From Streptomyces albireticuli (GTDB lineage: Bacteria; Actinomycetota; Actinomycetes; Streptomycetales; Streptomycetaceae), in contig NZ_CP021744.1 in NCBI RefSeq assembly GCF_002192455.1, forward strand, positions 5,427,501 through 5,491,500: a stretch of 64,000 nucleotides of DNA. The letters run 5' to 3'. The translations under genes were made by a program, and so were the position numbers. Shown piece by piece: positions 41,160 through 50,140 of the stretch; position 1 is the first letter of the stretch; the number at the start of each line of letters is the position of its first letter. The notes below the pieces were generated by a model that saw only the letters and a list, made by a program, of their open reading frames with translations, did not search any database and was not told where the DNA came from.

Positions 41160-42800
41160 TCAGCCCCGCGCGGTCTTCCGGCGGCGCGTCGCGTAGACCG
41201 CCCCGCCGCCCGCCAGCAGCAGCGCGCCCGCCGCTCCCAGCAGCGGGCCCGTCGGTGCGTCGGCGCCCGTCGCCGCGAGTGACGCGGAACCGGCGGGGGT
41301 GCCACCGGTCACGTCACCGCCGCCGCCCGTGCTCGTGCCCGTACCGCCGGCCGGGAGCTTGGCGCCCGGGACCGTCGTCGCCGACAGCGTCACCGGGTCG
41401 AGGGCCTCGCCCGCCTCGTAGTTCTCGAAGACCTTCGCGCCCTGCGCCGTGAGCGTGGCCGGGACGGCGGAGAGGGTCACGACGCCGTCCTTCGCGGTGA
41501 GCGCGCCGGCGGGCAGCTTCAGGGTCGCCAGGGGGAGGTCGTCGCTGTTGACGACGTTCCCGGAGGAGAGCTCCTTGGTGGAGACGTCGGCGGTGAGCGT
41601 GCCCGTGGTCCCCGACGCCTTGACCCGGAGGTCGCTGAGCTTGAGGTCCAGCTTGCCCTCGTGGCCGGTGAAGCGGACCGCGCCGTCGAAGGCCGCGTCG
41701 AGCGAGGAGGCGGACGCGTCGTACGAGCCGTGGCCCTTGACGAACCGGTAGGCGCTGCCGGACTGCTGGGCGCCGCCGGAGAGTTCGATCTTCCCCTTGG
41801 CGATCGGACCGGTGACGTACTTCCGGAACTTCTCCTTCACGCCCCAGTCGAGGTTGCCGCCGCTGACCGTGCCGGTGCCCGTGGCGGCGGTCTCGCCGGC
41901 CTTGGGCGGCGTGCCGGCGGTGTCGGCCGCCGCGGCCGGCCGCTTCCGCTGCTGGACGGACTTGTCCTGCGGGGCCGCCTGGGCGACGCCCGGCGTCTCG
42001 CCGCCGTCCTTGGCGTCGGCCGCGCCGCCCTGGTGGCCGCCCGGCCGGACGCCGGAGGCGGGTGCGCCGCCCTTCCCGCCGTCCGCGGCGGGCTTCCGCG
42101 CCGCGCCGACCTTCACGGAGAGGGTGGCGCTGTCGAGGGCCTCGCCCTCCTCGTAGTTCTGGAACACCTTCGCGCCGGCCGCGGTCAGCTTCGCCGGGAT
42201 CTTCGCGTACGTGACGGCGCCACCCGCACCGCCGCCCGGCTTGACCGCCGACAGGTCGAGCGCGGCGAGGGCGACGTCGTCCTGCGTCGTGCCGCCGGCC
42301 GTGACGTCGGCGGTGATGCTGCCCTTCTTGCCGCCGGACGTGGGGTCCGTCGTGAGCTTGAGGTCCGCGAGCTTGAGATCGAGCTCCCAGCTCTTGTCGG
42401 CCTTCTGGTGGCCGAGGAAGCGGACGCTGCCCTTGAACGTGGTGGTGACCGCGTGCGTCGCGCTGTCGTAGGAGCCCTTGGCGCCGGAGAAGGTGAACGG
42501 GCCGTTCTTGGGCGCCTGCTTCGCGCCGTCCGCGACCTCGATCTTCCCGCGGGCGATCGGGCCGGTCACATACTTCCGGAACCGGTCCTTCACGCCCCAG
42601 TCGAGCGTGCCGTCCGTGATGTCGAACTTCGGGGCGGCCTTCGGGGCCGGGGCGCTGCTGGCGCCCGCGTCCGCCGCGTGGGCCGGCACCGCGAAGGCGG
42701 TGGCGCCGAGCGCCGTGGCCGTGGCGAGGACGGCGAGGGCACCTCTCCGGGTGGTGCGGGCGCGGCGCGCGGCGGGTGACGTGCGGGAAGTGACGGTCAT
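41160..42800 (-). CDS. htaA: HtaA-domain heme-binding surface protein with LAxTG sorting signal
   Basis: A 546-aa protein. The signal peptide ends near PAHAADA. Two HtaA domains (residues about 55-235 and 320-490) each open with LDWGVK(D/E)(R/K)FRKYVTGPIA and hold FSGAKGSYD/VKGHGSYD, as in corynebacterial heme-binding proteins. A linker rich in Gly, Ala and Lys separates them. The C-terminus has LAATG, then a hydrophobic helix and RRRKTARG, a pentapeptide sorting signal for class E sortase, so it should be linked to the wall. It captures heme outside and passes it to HmuT. A good AGGAGACACC site precedes the start. Confidence 0.92.
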   Translation of the reverse strand: MTVTSRTSPAARRARTTRRGALAVLATATALGATAFAVPAHAADAGASSAPAPKAAPKFDITDGTLDWGVKDRFRKYVTGPIARGKIEVADGAKQAPKNGPFTFSGAKGSYDSATHAVTTTFKGSVRFLGHQKADKSWELDLKLADLKLTTDPTSGGKKGSITADVTAGGTTQDDVALAALDLSAVKPGGGAGGAVTYAKIPAKLTAAGAKVFQNYEEGEALDSATLSVKVGAARKPAADGGKGGAPASGVRPGGHQGGAADAKDGGETPGVAQAAPQDKSVQQRKRPAAAADTAGTPPKAGETAATGTGTVSGGNLDWGVKEKFRKYVTGPIAKGKIELSGGAQQSGSAYRFVKGHGSYDASASSLDAAFDGAVRFTGHEGKLDLKLSDLRVKASGTTGTLTADVSTKELSSGNVVNSDDLPLATLKLPAGALTAKDGVVTLSAVPATLTAQGAKVFENYEAGEALDPVTLSATTVPGAKLPAGGTGTSTGGGGDVTGGTPAGSASLAATGADAPTGPLLGAAGALLLAGGGAVYATRRRKTARG

Positions 42801-42943
42801 GACGGGGGTGTCTCCTTGGTCGTGGGAAACGGGGACGGGGCTGGGGATCGGGGGGATCCGGGGGGATCGGAGGGAGAGGGGTCCGCGCCGGCCGCTGCGC
42901 GGTGAAGGAGGGGGCCGCGGCCGGCGCGGAGTCTGGGGGTGGG

Positions 42944-44347
42944 TCAGCCGTCGGCACCGGGCGCGGTGGAACCCGCCGACGCCTTACGGCGCTTGCGGAC
43001 CACGACGAACGCGGCGGCGGCGAGGGCCACGGCGGCCGCTCCGGCGACGCCGACCGGGAGCACCGGGAAGGAGGAGGACGAGGGCGACGAGGCGGACGAC
43101 GAGGACGCGGAGGACGACGGCGACGGCTTCGGACCGCTGCCGAGGTCCGGCAGCGGAGGCGGTTTCGCCCCGGCGCCGAGCGGGACGGCGAGGGAGACCG
43201 GGTCCATCTCCGCCCCCTCCTGGTACATCCGGCCGAACGCCTCGGCGCCCTGCGCCGTCAGCTTGGCCGGGGCCTCGGTGACGGCGGCGAGGCCGTCCTT
43301 CTCCTTCAGCCCGGACGCGTCGAAGGTGACCAGCGGAACGTTTTTCCCGCTGTGCGCACCGGCGCTGGTGACGTCCGCCGACAGGGTGCCCTTGCCGTCC
43401 TTCACCTCCGCCCGCACGCCCGCGAGCGTGAGGTCGAGGTGTTTCCCGGTGAAGCGCAGCGTGCCGTCGAAGGCGGCGTCGAGGGACCCGGCCGCCCCGT
43501 CGTACGTGCCCTTGCCGCGCGGGAAGCGGAAGAGCGCGCCGCCGTCCTGGGCGCCGTCGGCGAGCTTCCAGGAGCCCTGGGCGATCGATCCGGTGACGTA
43601 CTCGCGGAAGGTGCGGCGGACGCCCCAGTCGACGGCGGCCCCGGTGAACTCGCCCTTCTTCCCCGGCTCCCCGGAGGGGGAGCCGCCGGGCGAGGGCGAC
43701 GCCGAGGGCTCCGCGGCGGCGGCCGCGACGTCGGCCGAGAGGCCGACGGGGTCGAGGGCGGTGCCGGCGGTGTAGAAGCCGGCGAAGGCCTTCGCGCCCT
43801 GCTCGGTGAGGGTGGCGGGGACGTCCGTAAAGGTGACGGCGCTGCCGCCGGACCGGAGGTCCACGCCGGAGAGGTCGAGCGCGGCGAAGGGCACGTGACC
43901 GGCGGTCGTGACCTCGCCGCTCCCCCTGGCCTTGCTCGTCACGTCGGCGTAGAGGGTGCCCTTGCCGCCGGAGATCCGGACGGCGGGGTTGCCGAGGGTG
44001 AGGTCGAGTTCGTGGCCGCCGTCGGGCTTGCGGTGGCCGGTGAAGTGCACGGCGCCCGAGAAGGCCGCGTCGAAGGAGCCGCCGCCGGGGTCGTAGGAGC
44101 CCTTGGCGGAGTGGAAGCGGAACCGGCTGTCGCCGACCGTGGCCGCACCGCCCCGGAGCTCCCAGCTGCCCTTCGCGATCGGGCCCGTGACATAGCTCTG
44201 GAAGGAGGACTTGATGCCCCAGTCCAGCCGCCCGCCGGAGACCTCGGCGCGCTCCGCCGCCCTGGCGCCGGCCGCCGGCGCCAGGGCCGCCAGCAGCGTG
44301 GCCAGCAGGGCCACGACGGGGACGCGGGCGGGTCTGGACGGCAGCAT
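42944..44347 (-). CDS. HtaA-domain heme-binding membrane-anchored protein
   Basis: A 467-aa protein with a signal peptide (ending near GARAAE) and two HtaA domains, starting LDWGIKSSFQSYVTGPIAKG (about residue 40) and VDWGVRRTFREYVTGSIAQG (about 245). A Ser/Pro-rich stalk (PSPSSSASSSSASSPSSSSF) leads to a C-terminal helix and a RKRRK stop. No LPxTG/LAxTG motif is seen, so it stays in the membrane. It starts 60 bp from the iron box and is divergent from HmuTUV; it probably relays heme between the wall-bound HtaA protein and HmuT. Confidence 0.92.
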   Translation of the reverse strand: MLPSRPARVPVVALLATLLAALAPAAGARAAERAEVSGGRLDWGIKSSFQSYVTGPIAKGSWELRGGAATVGDSRFRFHSAKGSYDPGGGSFDAAFSGAVHFTGHRKPDGGHELDLTLGNPAVRISGGKGTLYADVTSKARGSGEVTTAGHVPFAALDLSGVDLRSGGSAVTFTDVPATLTEQGAKAFAGFYTAGTALDPVGLSADVAAAAAEPSASPSPGGSPSGEPGKKGEFTGAAVDWGVRRTFREYVTGSIAQGSWKLADGAQDGGALFRFPRGKGTYDGAAGSLDAAFDGTLRFTGKHLDLTLAGVRAEVKDGKGTLSADVTSAGAHSGKNVPLVTFDASGLKEKDGLAAVTEAPAKLTAQGAEAFGRMYQEGAEMDPVSLAVPLGAGAKPPPLPDLGSGPKPSPSSSASSSSASSPSSSSFPVLPVGVAGAAAVALAAAAFVVVRKRRKASAGSTAPGADG

Positions 44348-44406
44348 CGGGGCCCCTTCCGGGCAGGACGGCGGACATCGCGAGGCACCTGTCGGCGCAT
44401 GGCGAT

Positions 44407-44425
44407 TTAGGTAAGGCTAACCTAA
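44407..44425. promoter_or_regulatory. Near-perfect iron box in divergent heme promoter
   Basis: TTAGGTAAGGCTAACCTAA differs from the DtxR/IdeR/DmdR consensus TTAGGTTAGGCTAACCTAA at one base. It lies 59 bp from the HtaA start (44347) and 51 bp from the HmuT start, so one repressor site should control both heme operons. Confidence 0.93.
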
Positions 44426-44476
44426 GCTACGTCCCATCAGGTCGGAAACCCCCGGCCGGAGCGAAAGGCAGGAACC

Positions 44477-45532
44477 GTGCATCAACGGCAGTCCGCGGGT
44501 ACGGCGATACCTACCCCGCGCCGCACCCCAACACGCGCCGCCCTGCTGCTACTTCCGGCCGTTCTCCTCGGGCTCCTCGGCCTCGCCGGGTGCGGTTCCT
44601 CCGGCGGTACGGGCGGCGGTACGGCCGGTGGCGGGGAGCGGAAGGCCGCGGTGGCCGACCGGGTCGAGCCGCTCGCGGGCACCCCTGAGCAGCGGCTCCC
44701 CGCCACGGTGCGCTCGGCCGACGGGCGCGAGACCACCGTGCGCGACACCGGCCGGATCGTGCCGCTCACCGGCTCGCTCTCCGAGATCGTCTTCGCCCTG
44801 GGGCTCGGCGACCGGGTCGTCGCCCGGGACATCACCGCCACCTTCGACCAGGCGAAGAAGCTCCCCGTGGTGACGCGCGCGCACGACGTCTCGGCGGAGA
44901 GCGTGCTCTCGCTCAAGCCGACCGTCGTCCTCGCGGAGACCACCACCGGGCCCGCCGAGGCCGTCGACCAGATCCGGGCGGCGGGCATCCCGCTCGTCGT
45001 CCTCGACCCGGCCAAGAAGCTGGCGGACGTCGGCACCCGCATCGACCGGGTGGCGGCCGCCCTCGGCGCCCGCACCGCCGGGGACCGGCTGCGCGAGCGC
45101 ACCCAGGGCCGGATCGACACCGCCCGCGAGGGCATTCCCGGCGGCGCGAAGCCCAAGGTCGCCTTCCTCTACCTGCGCGGCTCGGCGTCCGTCTACCTCC
45201 TCGGCGGTGCGGGCTCCGGCGCGGACTCGCTGATCGAGGCGGCGGGCGGCGTGGACGCGGGCAAGGAGTCCGGGCTGAAGCGGGACTTCACCCCGCTCAC
45301 CAGCGAGGCGCTCGCCAAGGCCGCGCCCGACGTCATCCTCGTGATGAGCAAGGGCCTGGACTCGGTCGGCGGCGTGGACGGCCTGCTGAAGATCCCCGGC
45401 GTCGGCCAGACCCCGGCGGGCCTGGACCGCCGGATCGCCTCCGTCGACGACGGCGTCCTGCTCAACTTCGGGCCCCGCACGGACACCGTGCTCACCTCGC
45501 TCGTCGAGCAGATCCACGCGAAGGGGAAGTGA
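44477..45532 (+). CDS. hmuT: Heme ABC transporter substrate-binding lipoprotein
   Basis: A 351-aa protein. The signal peptide ends in LLGLAGC, a lipobox. The periplasmic-binding fold opens with GRIVPLTGSLSEIVFALGLGDRVVARD, and conserved positions of heme-binding members such as RAHDVSAESVLSLKPTVVLAE follow. It should accept heme from the HtaA proteins and deliver it to the permease. The GTG start at 44477 has CAGGAA upstream. The permease gene overlaps its stop by four bases. Confidence 0.92.
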   Translation: MHQRQSAGTAIPTPRRTPTRAALLLLPAVLLGLLGLAGCGSSGGTGGGTAGGGERKAAVADRVEPLAGTPEQRLPATVRSADGRETTVRDTGRIVPLTGSLSEIVFALGLGDRVVARDITATFDQAKKLPVVTRAHDVSAESVLSLKPTVVLAETTTGPAEAVDQIRAAGIPLVVLDPAKKLADVGTRIDRVAAALGARTAGDRLRERTQGRIDTAREGIPGGAKPKVAFLYLRGSASVYLLGGAGSGADSLIEAAGGVDAGKESGLKRDFTPLTSEALAKAAPDVILVMSKGLDSVGGVDGLLKIPGVGQTPAGLDRRIASVDDGVLLNFGPRTDTVLTSLVEQIHAKGK

Positions 45533-46650
45533 CGGTGAGCCTCCTCAAGCCCCCGGGCACGGCGGCCGTCCCCGCGGACCCGCCGGCCGGGAGCGCGGCA
45601 GCCGCCCCCGAAGCGCGCACCCGCCGGCGCCGCACCGCGCTCCTCACCGCCGGTCTCGTCGCCGCCCTGCTGTTCGCGGCCCTGCTGTCGGCCGGCGTCG
45701 GCGCGTACGACATCCCGCTCGGCGACGTCCTCGGCTCGGTGCTGCACCGGCTGGGGCTCGGCGGCGCGGCGCTGGACCGGGTCGGCGAGAGCGTGCTGTG
45801 GGACGTACGGCTGCCGCGGGTGGCGCTGGCCCTGCTCGTCGGGGCGTCGCTGGGGTGCGCGGGCGCGCTGATGCAGGGCGTGTTCGGCAATCCGCTGGCC
45901 GAACCGGGCGTCATCGGCATCTCGATGGGCTCGGCGGTCGGCGCCGTCGCCGCGATCGCGCTGGGCATGAACTTCCTCGGCAACTGGACGATCACCGTCT
46001 GCGCGTTCACCGCCGGCCTGGTGACGGTCCTGCTGGTGTACCTGCTGTCGCGGTCGGGCGGCCGGACCGAGGTGGTCACGCTCATCCTCACCGGCATCGC
46101 GGTGAACGCCTTCGCCGGCGCGCTCGTCGGCCTCGGCGTCTTCCTCGCCGACAACGCCCAGGTCACCCAGATCACCTTCTGGCAGCTCGGCTCGCTCGCC
46201 CAGGCGACCTGGCCGAAAGTGCTCGCCGTCCTGCCCTGCGCGCTCCTGGGCCTGGCCGTCGCGCCGCTCTACGGGCGGAAGCTGGACCTCCTCGCGCTCG
46301 GGGAGCGTCCCGCGCGGCACCTGGGCGTGGACGTCGAACGGCTGCGCATGACGCTGGTGCTGGTCGTCGCGCTGCTCACGGCGGCCGCGGTCGCGGTGTC
46401 CGGCGTCATCACGTTCGTCGGGCTGCTGGTGCCGCACGTGCTGCGTATGGCGGCGGGCCCGGGGCACCGCTTCCTCGTGCCGGGCAGCGCGCTGGGCGGC
46501 GCCCTGGTGCTGGTCGCGGCCGACCTCGCGGCCCGTACGGTCGCCCAGCCGGCGGAGCTGCCGCTGGGCGTGCTGACGGCGCTGCTGGGCAGCCCGTTCT
46601 TCTTCGTCCTGCTGCGCAGGACGCGGCGCAAGCAAGGAGGCTGGGCGTGA
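45529..46650 (+). CDS. hmuU: Heme ABC transporter permease (FecCD family)
   Basis: A 373-aa integral membrane protein with about ten helices. LPRVALALLVGASLGCAGALMQ and NPLAEPGVIGISMGSAVGAV are the family hallmark near residues 100-140, and FVGLLVPHVLRM stands near 300. It forms the dimeric channel for heme. A GTG at 45529 overlaps the HmuT stop; a GTG six bases on is an alternative start. The ATPase gene begins at the last base of its stop codon. Confidence 0.93.
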   Translation: MTVSLLKPPGTAAVPADPPAGSAAAAPEARTRRRRTALLTAGLVAALLFAALLSAGVGAYDIPLGDVLGSVLHRLGLGGAALDRVGESVLWDVRLPRVALALLVGASLGCAGALMQGVFGNPLAEPGVIGISMGSAVGAVAAIALGMNFLGNWTITVCAFTAGLVTVLLVYLLSRSGGRTEVVTLILTGIAVNAFAGALVGLGVFLADNAQVTQITFWQLGSLAQATWPKVLAVLPCALLGLAVAPLYGRKLDLLALGERPARHLGVDVERLRMTLVLVVALLTAAAVAVSGVITFVGLLVPHVLRMAAGPGHRFLVPGSALGGALVLVAADLAARTVAQPAELPLGVLTALLGSPFFFVLLRRTRRKQGGWA

Positions 46651-47474
46651 TGCGCTCGCTCTTCCGGACGCGTGCCCGGCGGCTGCCCACCGCGCCGCCG
46701 CCCGGCGCCGTCGCGGCCGAGGCCCGCGCGCTGCGGGTGCGGCTCGCCGGCCGCACCGTGCTCTCCGAGGTGGACCTGACCGTCACGGCGGGCGAGGTGC
46801 TCGCGCTCGTCGGCCCGAACGGCGCCGGGAAGTCGACGCTGCTGGCCGCCCTCGCGGGCGACCTGGCCGCCGAGTCCGGCGAGGTGCGGATCGACGGCGG
46901 GCCGGCCGGTTCCTGGCCGGCGGCCGAACTCGCCCTGCGGCGCGCGGTCCTGCCGCAGTCGGCGGAGCTGTCGTTCCCGTTCGCCGTCGAGGAGGTCGTC
47001 CGGATGGGGCGGGCGCCGTGGGCGGGCACCGCCGCGGCGGAGGCGGACGACGAGGCCGTACGGGCCGCGATGGCCGCCGCCGAGGTGACCGGCTTCGCGG
47101 GCCGCTCCTTCGCCGCGCTGTCCGGCGGGGAGCGGGCCAGGGTGGCCCTGGCCCGGGTGCTGGCGCAGCGCGCCGCGCTGCTGCTGCTCGACGAGCCGAC
47201 GGCCGCGCTGGACCTGCGCCACCAGGAGCTGGTGCTGCGGGTCTGCCGCGAACGGGCGGCGGCGGGCGACGCGGTGGTCGTCGTCCTGCACGACCTGGGG
47301 CTGGCCGGCGCGTACGCGGACCGGGTGGCCGTGCTGCACGAGGGCCGGATCGCGGCGGAGGGCCCGCCCGGGCAGGTCTTCGATCCGGAACTCCTGAGTC
47401 GCGTCTATGCGCAGCCCGTCGAGGTAATTGATCATCCGCGTACCGGTGAACCTCTGGTGATACCGAGACGGTAA
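46650..47474 (+). CDS. hmuV: Heme ABC transporter ATPase
   Basis: A 274-aa ATPase: Walker A LVGPNGAGKST (near 53), Q loop VLPQSAELSF, signature LSGGERARVALA, Walker B ALLLLDEPTAALD and switch VVLHDLG. It energises HmuU. The ATG overlaps the permease stop (TGATG) and follows AAGGAGG. About 150 bases without a gene follow (47475-47623), holding the promoter of the EfeO gene and a poor iron-box-like dyad (GTTAGGGCGGCCTTA at 47547-47561). Confidence 0.93.
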   Translation: MRSLFRTRARRLPTAPPPGAVAAEARALRVRLAGRTVLSEVDLTVTAGEVLALVGPNGAGKSTLLAALAGDLAAESGEVRIDGGPAGSWPAAELALRRAVLPQSAELSFPFAVEEVVRMGRAPWAGTAAAEADDEAVRAAMAAAEVTGFAGRSFAALSGGERARVALARVLAQRAALLLLDEPTAALDLRHQELVLRVCRERAAAGDAVVVVLHDLGLAGAYADRVAVLHEGRIAAEGPPGQVFDPELLSRVYAQPVEVIDHPRTGEPLVIPRR

Positions 47475-47623
47475 GGACAAATCTTTGCCGCGTGAGAGCA
47501 GAATCACTCGGCATTCCGGGAACGACACAGGGAAGCCTCAGATAAGTTAGGGCGGCCTTATTCGGACCGATCATTTTCGGCCAAGATCATTTCTTCCCTC
47601 TCCGAGCATGCCTGGAGCCCTTC

Positions 47624-48754
47624 ATGCGCGTCCTCCGCTCCTCCGCCGTCGCCGCCGTCGCGGCGGCCACGGCCCTGACCGCCGTGTCCGGCTGCGCCGA
47701 GAAGTCCGACACCAAGGGATCCGACGCGGTCCGGGTCAAGGCGACGGACGACAAGTGCGAGGTCTCCACGGCCTCCTTCCCGGCCGGCCACGTCAAGATA
47801 GCCGTGGAGAACAAGGGCTCGAAGGTCACCGAGGTCTACGTCTACGCCCCCGGCGACCGGATCGTCACCGAGCGGGAGAACATCGGTCCCGGCACCAAGG
47901 CGGAGATCACCGCGACGATCAAGGCCGGTTCGTACGAGATCGCCTGCAAGCCCGGAATGAAGGGCGACGGAATTCGCCAGAAGATCACCGTCACGGGTGA
48001 GGGCGCGGCGCCGAAGAACAATCCGGAACTGGACAAGGCGGTCGCCGAATACCGCAAGTACGTCCAGGCACAGGCAGACGAGACGATTCCGGCGGCCGAG
48101 AAGTTCGCCGAGGCCGTGAAGAAGGGCGACCTGGACGAGGCGAAGAAGCTCTACGCCCCCTCCCGCGTCGGCTGGGAGCGCACCGAGCCGGTCGCGGAGT
48201 CCTTCGGTGACATCGACCCGAAGGTCGACGTCCGCGAGGACGGCCTGGAGAAGGACCAGAAGTGGACCGGCTGGCACAAGCTGGAGAAGTCGCTCTGGGA
48301 CGAGAAGAAGATCGACGAGGACGACAAGAAGCTGGCCGACCAGCTGATGACGGACCTCAAGGACTGGCAGAAGCGCGTCGGCACCGCCGAGATCACCCCG
48401 ACCAGCATGGCCAACGGCGCCAAGGAGCTGCTCGACGAGGTGGCCACCGGCAAGGTCACCGGTGAGGAGGAGCGCTACAGCCACACCGACCTCGTCGACT
48501 TCCAGGCCAACGTCGAAGGCGCGCGGAAGTCGTACGAGCTGCTGAAGCCGGTCGCCTCGAAGAACGACGCGGCGCTCACCAAGGAGCTGGACAAGCAGTT
48601 CACCGAGCTCGGGAAGCTGCTCGGCGAGCACCGCGAGGGCGACGGCTTCAAGGCGTACGACTCCGTCGGCAAGGACGACCGGAAGAAGCTCTCGGACGCG
48701 GTCAACGCCCTGGCGGAGCCGCTGTCCAAGCTCGCCGGCGCCGTGGTGAAGTAG
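47624..48754 (+). CDS. efeO: Iron uptake lipoprotein EfeO (M75/imelysin plus cupredoxin-like domain)
   Basis: A 376-aa protein. The signal peptide ends in LTAVSGC, a lipobox. Residues about 35-125 are a cupredoxin-like domain (CEVSTASFPAGHVKIAVEN). The rest is the helical M75 domain with the metal motif HxxE in GWHKLEKSLW (near 216-219). In the E. coli system EfeO receives ferrous or ferric iron and passes it to EfeU. The start at 47624 has a clear promoter gap; EfeB begins eight bases after the stop. Confidence 0.92.
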   Translation: MRVLRSSAVAAVAAATALTAVSGCAEKSDTKGSDAVRVKATDDKCEVSTASFPAGHVKIAVENKGSKVTEVYVYAPGDRIVTERENIGPGTKAEITATIKAGSYEIACKPGMKGDGIRQKITVTGEGAAPKNNPELDKAVAEYRKYVQAQADETIPAAEKFAEAVKKGDLDEAKKLYAPSRVGWERTEPVAESFGDIDPKVDVREDGLEKDQKWTGWHKLEKSLWDEKKIDEDDKKLADQLMTDLKDWQKRVGTAEITPTSMANGAKELLDEVATGKVTGEEERYSHTDLVDFQANVEGARKSYELLKPVASKNDAALTKELDKQFTELGKLLGEHREGDGFKAYDSVGKDDRKKLSDAVNALAEPLSKLAGAVVK

Positions 48755-48762
48755 GCAGCCCG

Positions 48763-50109
48763 ATGACGGACCCGACCAAGGACCCGACGGCCGGCGTGAC
48801 GGCCGACGCGACGACGGACACGAGCACGGAGGAGACGGCGGACGCCGGGCGCGGCGCGGCCGCCCCCGCGCCCGCCGGCCCCTCGCGCCGCTCGCTGCTC
48901 GGCTGGGGCGGCGCCGGGCTCGCGCTCGGCGCGGCCGCCGCCGGCGGCACCGCCGCCGCACTGCGCACCGGCTCCGACGCCTCGCCGGCCGCGCTGTCCG
49001 GCGACGCGGTGCCCTTCCACGGCGCCCACCAGGCCGGCATCGCCACGGCCGTCCAGGACCGGCTGCACTTCGCGGCCTTCGACGTGACCACCTCCGACCG
49101 CGACGCGCTGGTCAAGGTGCTCCGGGAGTGGACGGCCGCCGCCGCGCGGATGACCGCGGGCCACGAGGTCGGCGAGGGCGCGACCGGTGGCCTGGACGAA
49201 CTCCCGCCGGACGACACCGGCGAGGCGCTCGGCCTCAAGCCGTCCCGCCTGACGCTGACCTTCGGCGTCGGCCCCGGCCTCTTCGAGAAGGACGGCAAGG
49301 ACCGCTTCGGGCTCCGGGACCGGCGGCCCAAGGCCCTGGTCGACCTGCCGGTCTTCCCCGGCGACAACCTCGACGCCGCCCGCAGCGGCGGCGACCTGTG
49401 CGTCCAGGCGTGCGCGGACGACCCGCAGGTCGCGGTGCACGCGATCCGCAACCTCGCCCGGATCGGCATGGGCAAGGTCGCGATCCGCTGGTCGCAGCTG
49501 GGCTTCGGCAAGACGTCCTCGACGACCCCGGACGCCCAGACCCCGCGCAACATGATGGGCTTCAAGGACGGCACCCGGAACATCGCGGGCACCGACGCCG
49601 CCGCCCTCGACAAGCACGTGTGGGTGGGTGAGAAGGACGGCCCGGCGTGGATGACCGGCGGCTCGTACGTCGTCGCGCGCCGCATCCGGATGCACATCGA
49701 GACCTGGGACCGCACCTCGCTCAAGGAGCAGGAGGACATCTTCGGCCGGGACAAGGCCGAGGGCGCCCCCGTGGGGAAGACGCGCGAGCGCGACGAGCCC
49801 AGCCTCAAGGCGATGCTGCCGGACGCCCATGTGCGCCTCGCGCACCCCGACAGCAACAACGGGGCGACGATCCTGCGCCGCGGCTACTCCTTCACCGACG
49901 GCACGGACGGCCTCGGCCGGCTGGACGCGGGCCTGTTCTTCCTCGCCTACCAGCGGGACGTCCGCGACGCGTTCATCCCGCTCCAGTCGAGGCTCGCGCG
50001 CAATGACGCGCTCAACGAATACATCCAGCACGTGGGCTCGGCGGTCTTCGCCGTCCCGCCGGGCGTCCGCGACGAGGACGACTGGTGGGGCAAGGCACTG
50101 TTCGCCTGA
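48763..50109 (+). CDS. efeB: Dye-decolourising heme peroxidase EfeB, Tat-exported
   Basis: A 448-aa peroxidase. A twin-arginine signal (SRRSLLGWGGAGLALG, residues about 45-60) lies after an unusually long acidic, threonine-rich N-terminal tail. The DyP motif GFKDGTRN (GXXDG, near 266) is present, and VRLAHPD and RRGYSFTDG hold the heme His and distal Arg. It is exported folded with heme and is thought to oxidise iron or release it from heme/porphyrin for EfeU. Its place between EfeO and EfeU links heme and iron uptake. Confidence 0.93.
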   Translation: MTDPTKDPTAGVTADATTDTSTEETADAGRGAAAPAPAGPSRRSLLGWGGAGLALGAAAAGGTAAALRTGSDASPAALSGDAVPFHGAHQAGIATAVQDRLHFAAFDVTTSDRDALVKVLREWTAAAARMTAGHEVGEGATGGLDELPPDDTGEALGLKPSRLTLTFGVGPGLFEKDGKDRFGLRDRRPKALVDLPVFPGDNLDAARSGGDLCVQACADDPQVAVHAIRNLARIGMGKVAIRWSQLGFGKTSSTTPDAQTPRNMMGFKDGTRNIAGTDAAALDKHVWVGEKDGPAWMTGGSYVVARRIRMHIETWDRTSLKEQEDIFGRDKAEGAPVGKTRERDEPSLKAMLPDAHVRLAHPDSNNGATILRRGYSFTDGTDGLGRLDAGLFFLAYQRDVRDAFIPLQSRLARNDALNEYIQHVGSAVFAVPPGVRDEDDWWGKALFA

Positions 50110-50140
50110 CCGACGGTCTTTCTACGGAAGGGGAAGCCGC

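Noticed and set aside
47540..47565. Iron box upstream of EfeO
   Set aside because: GTTAGGGCGGCCTTA has iron-box-like halves but the wrong spacing and poor core match, so I mention it only in the HmuV entry.
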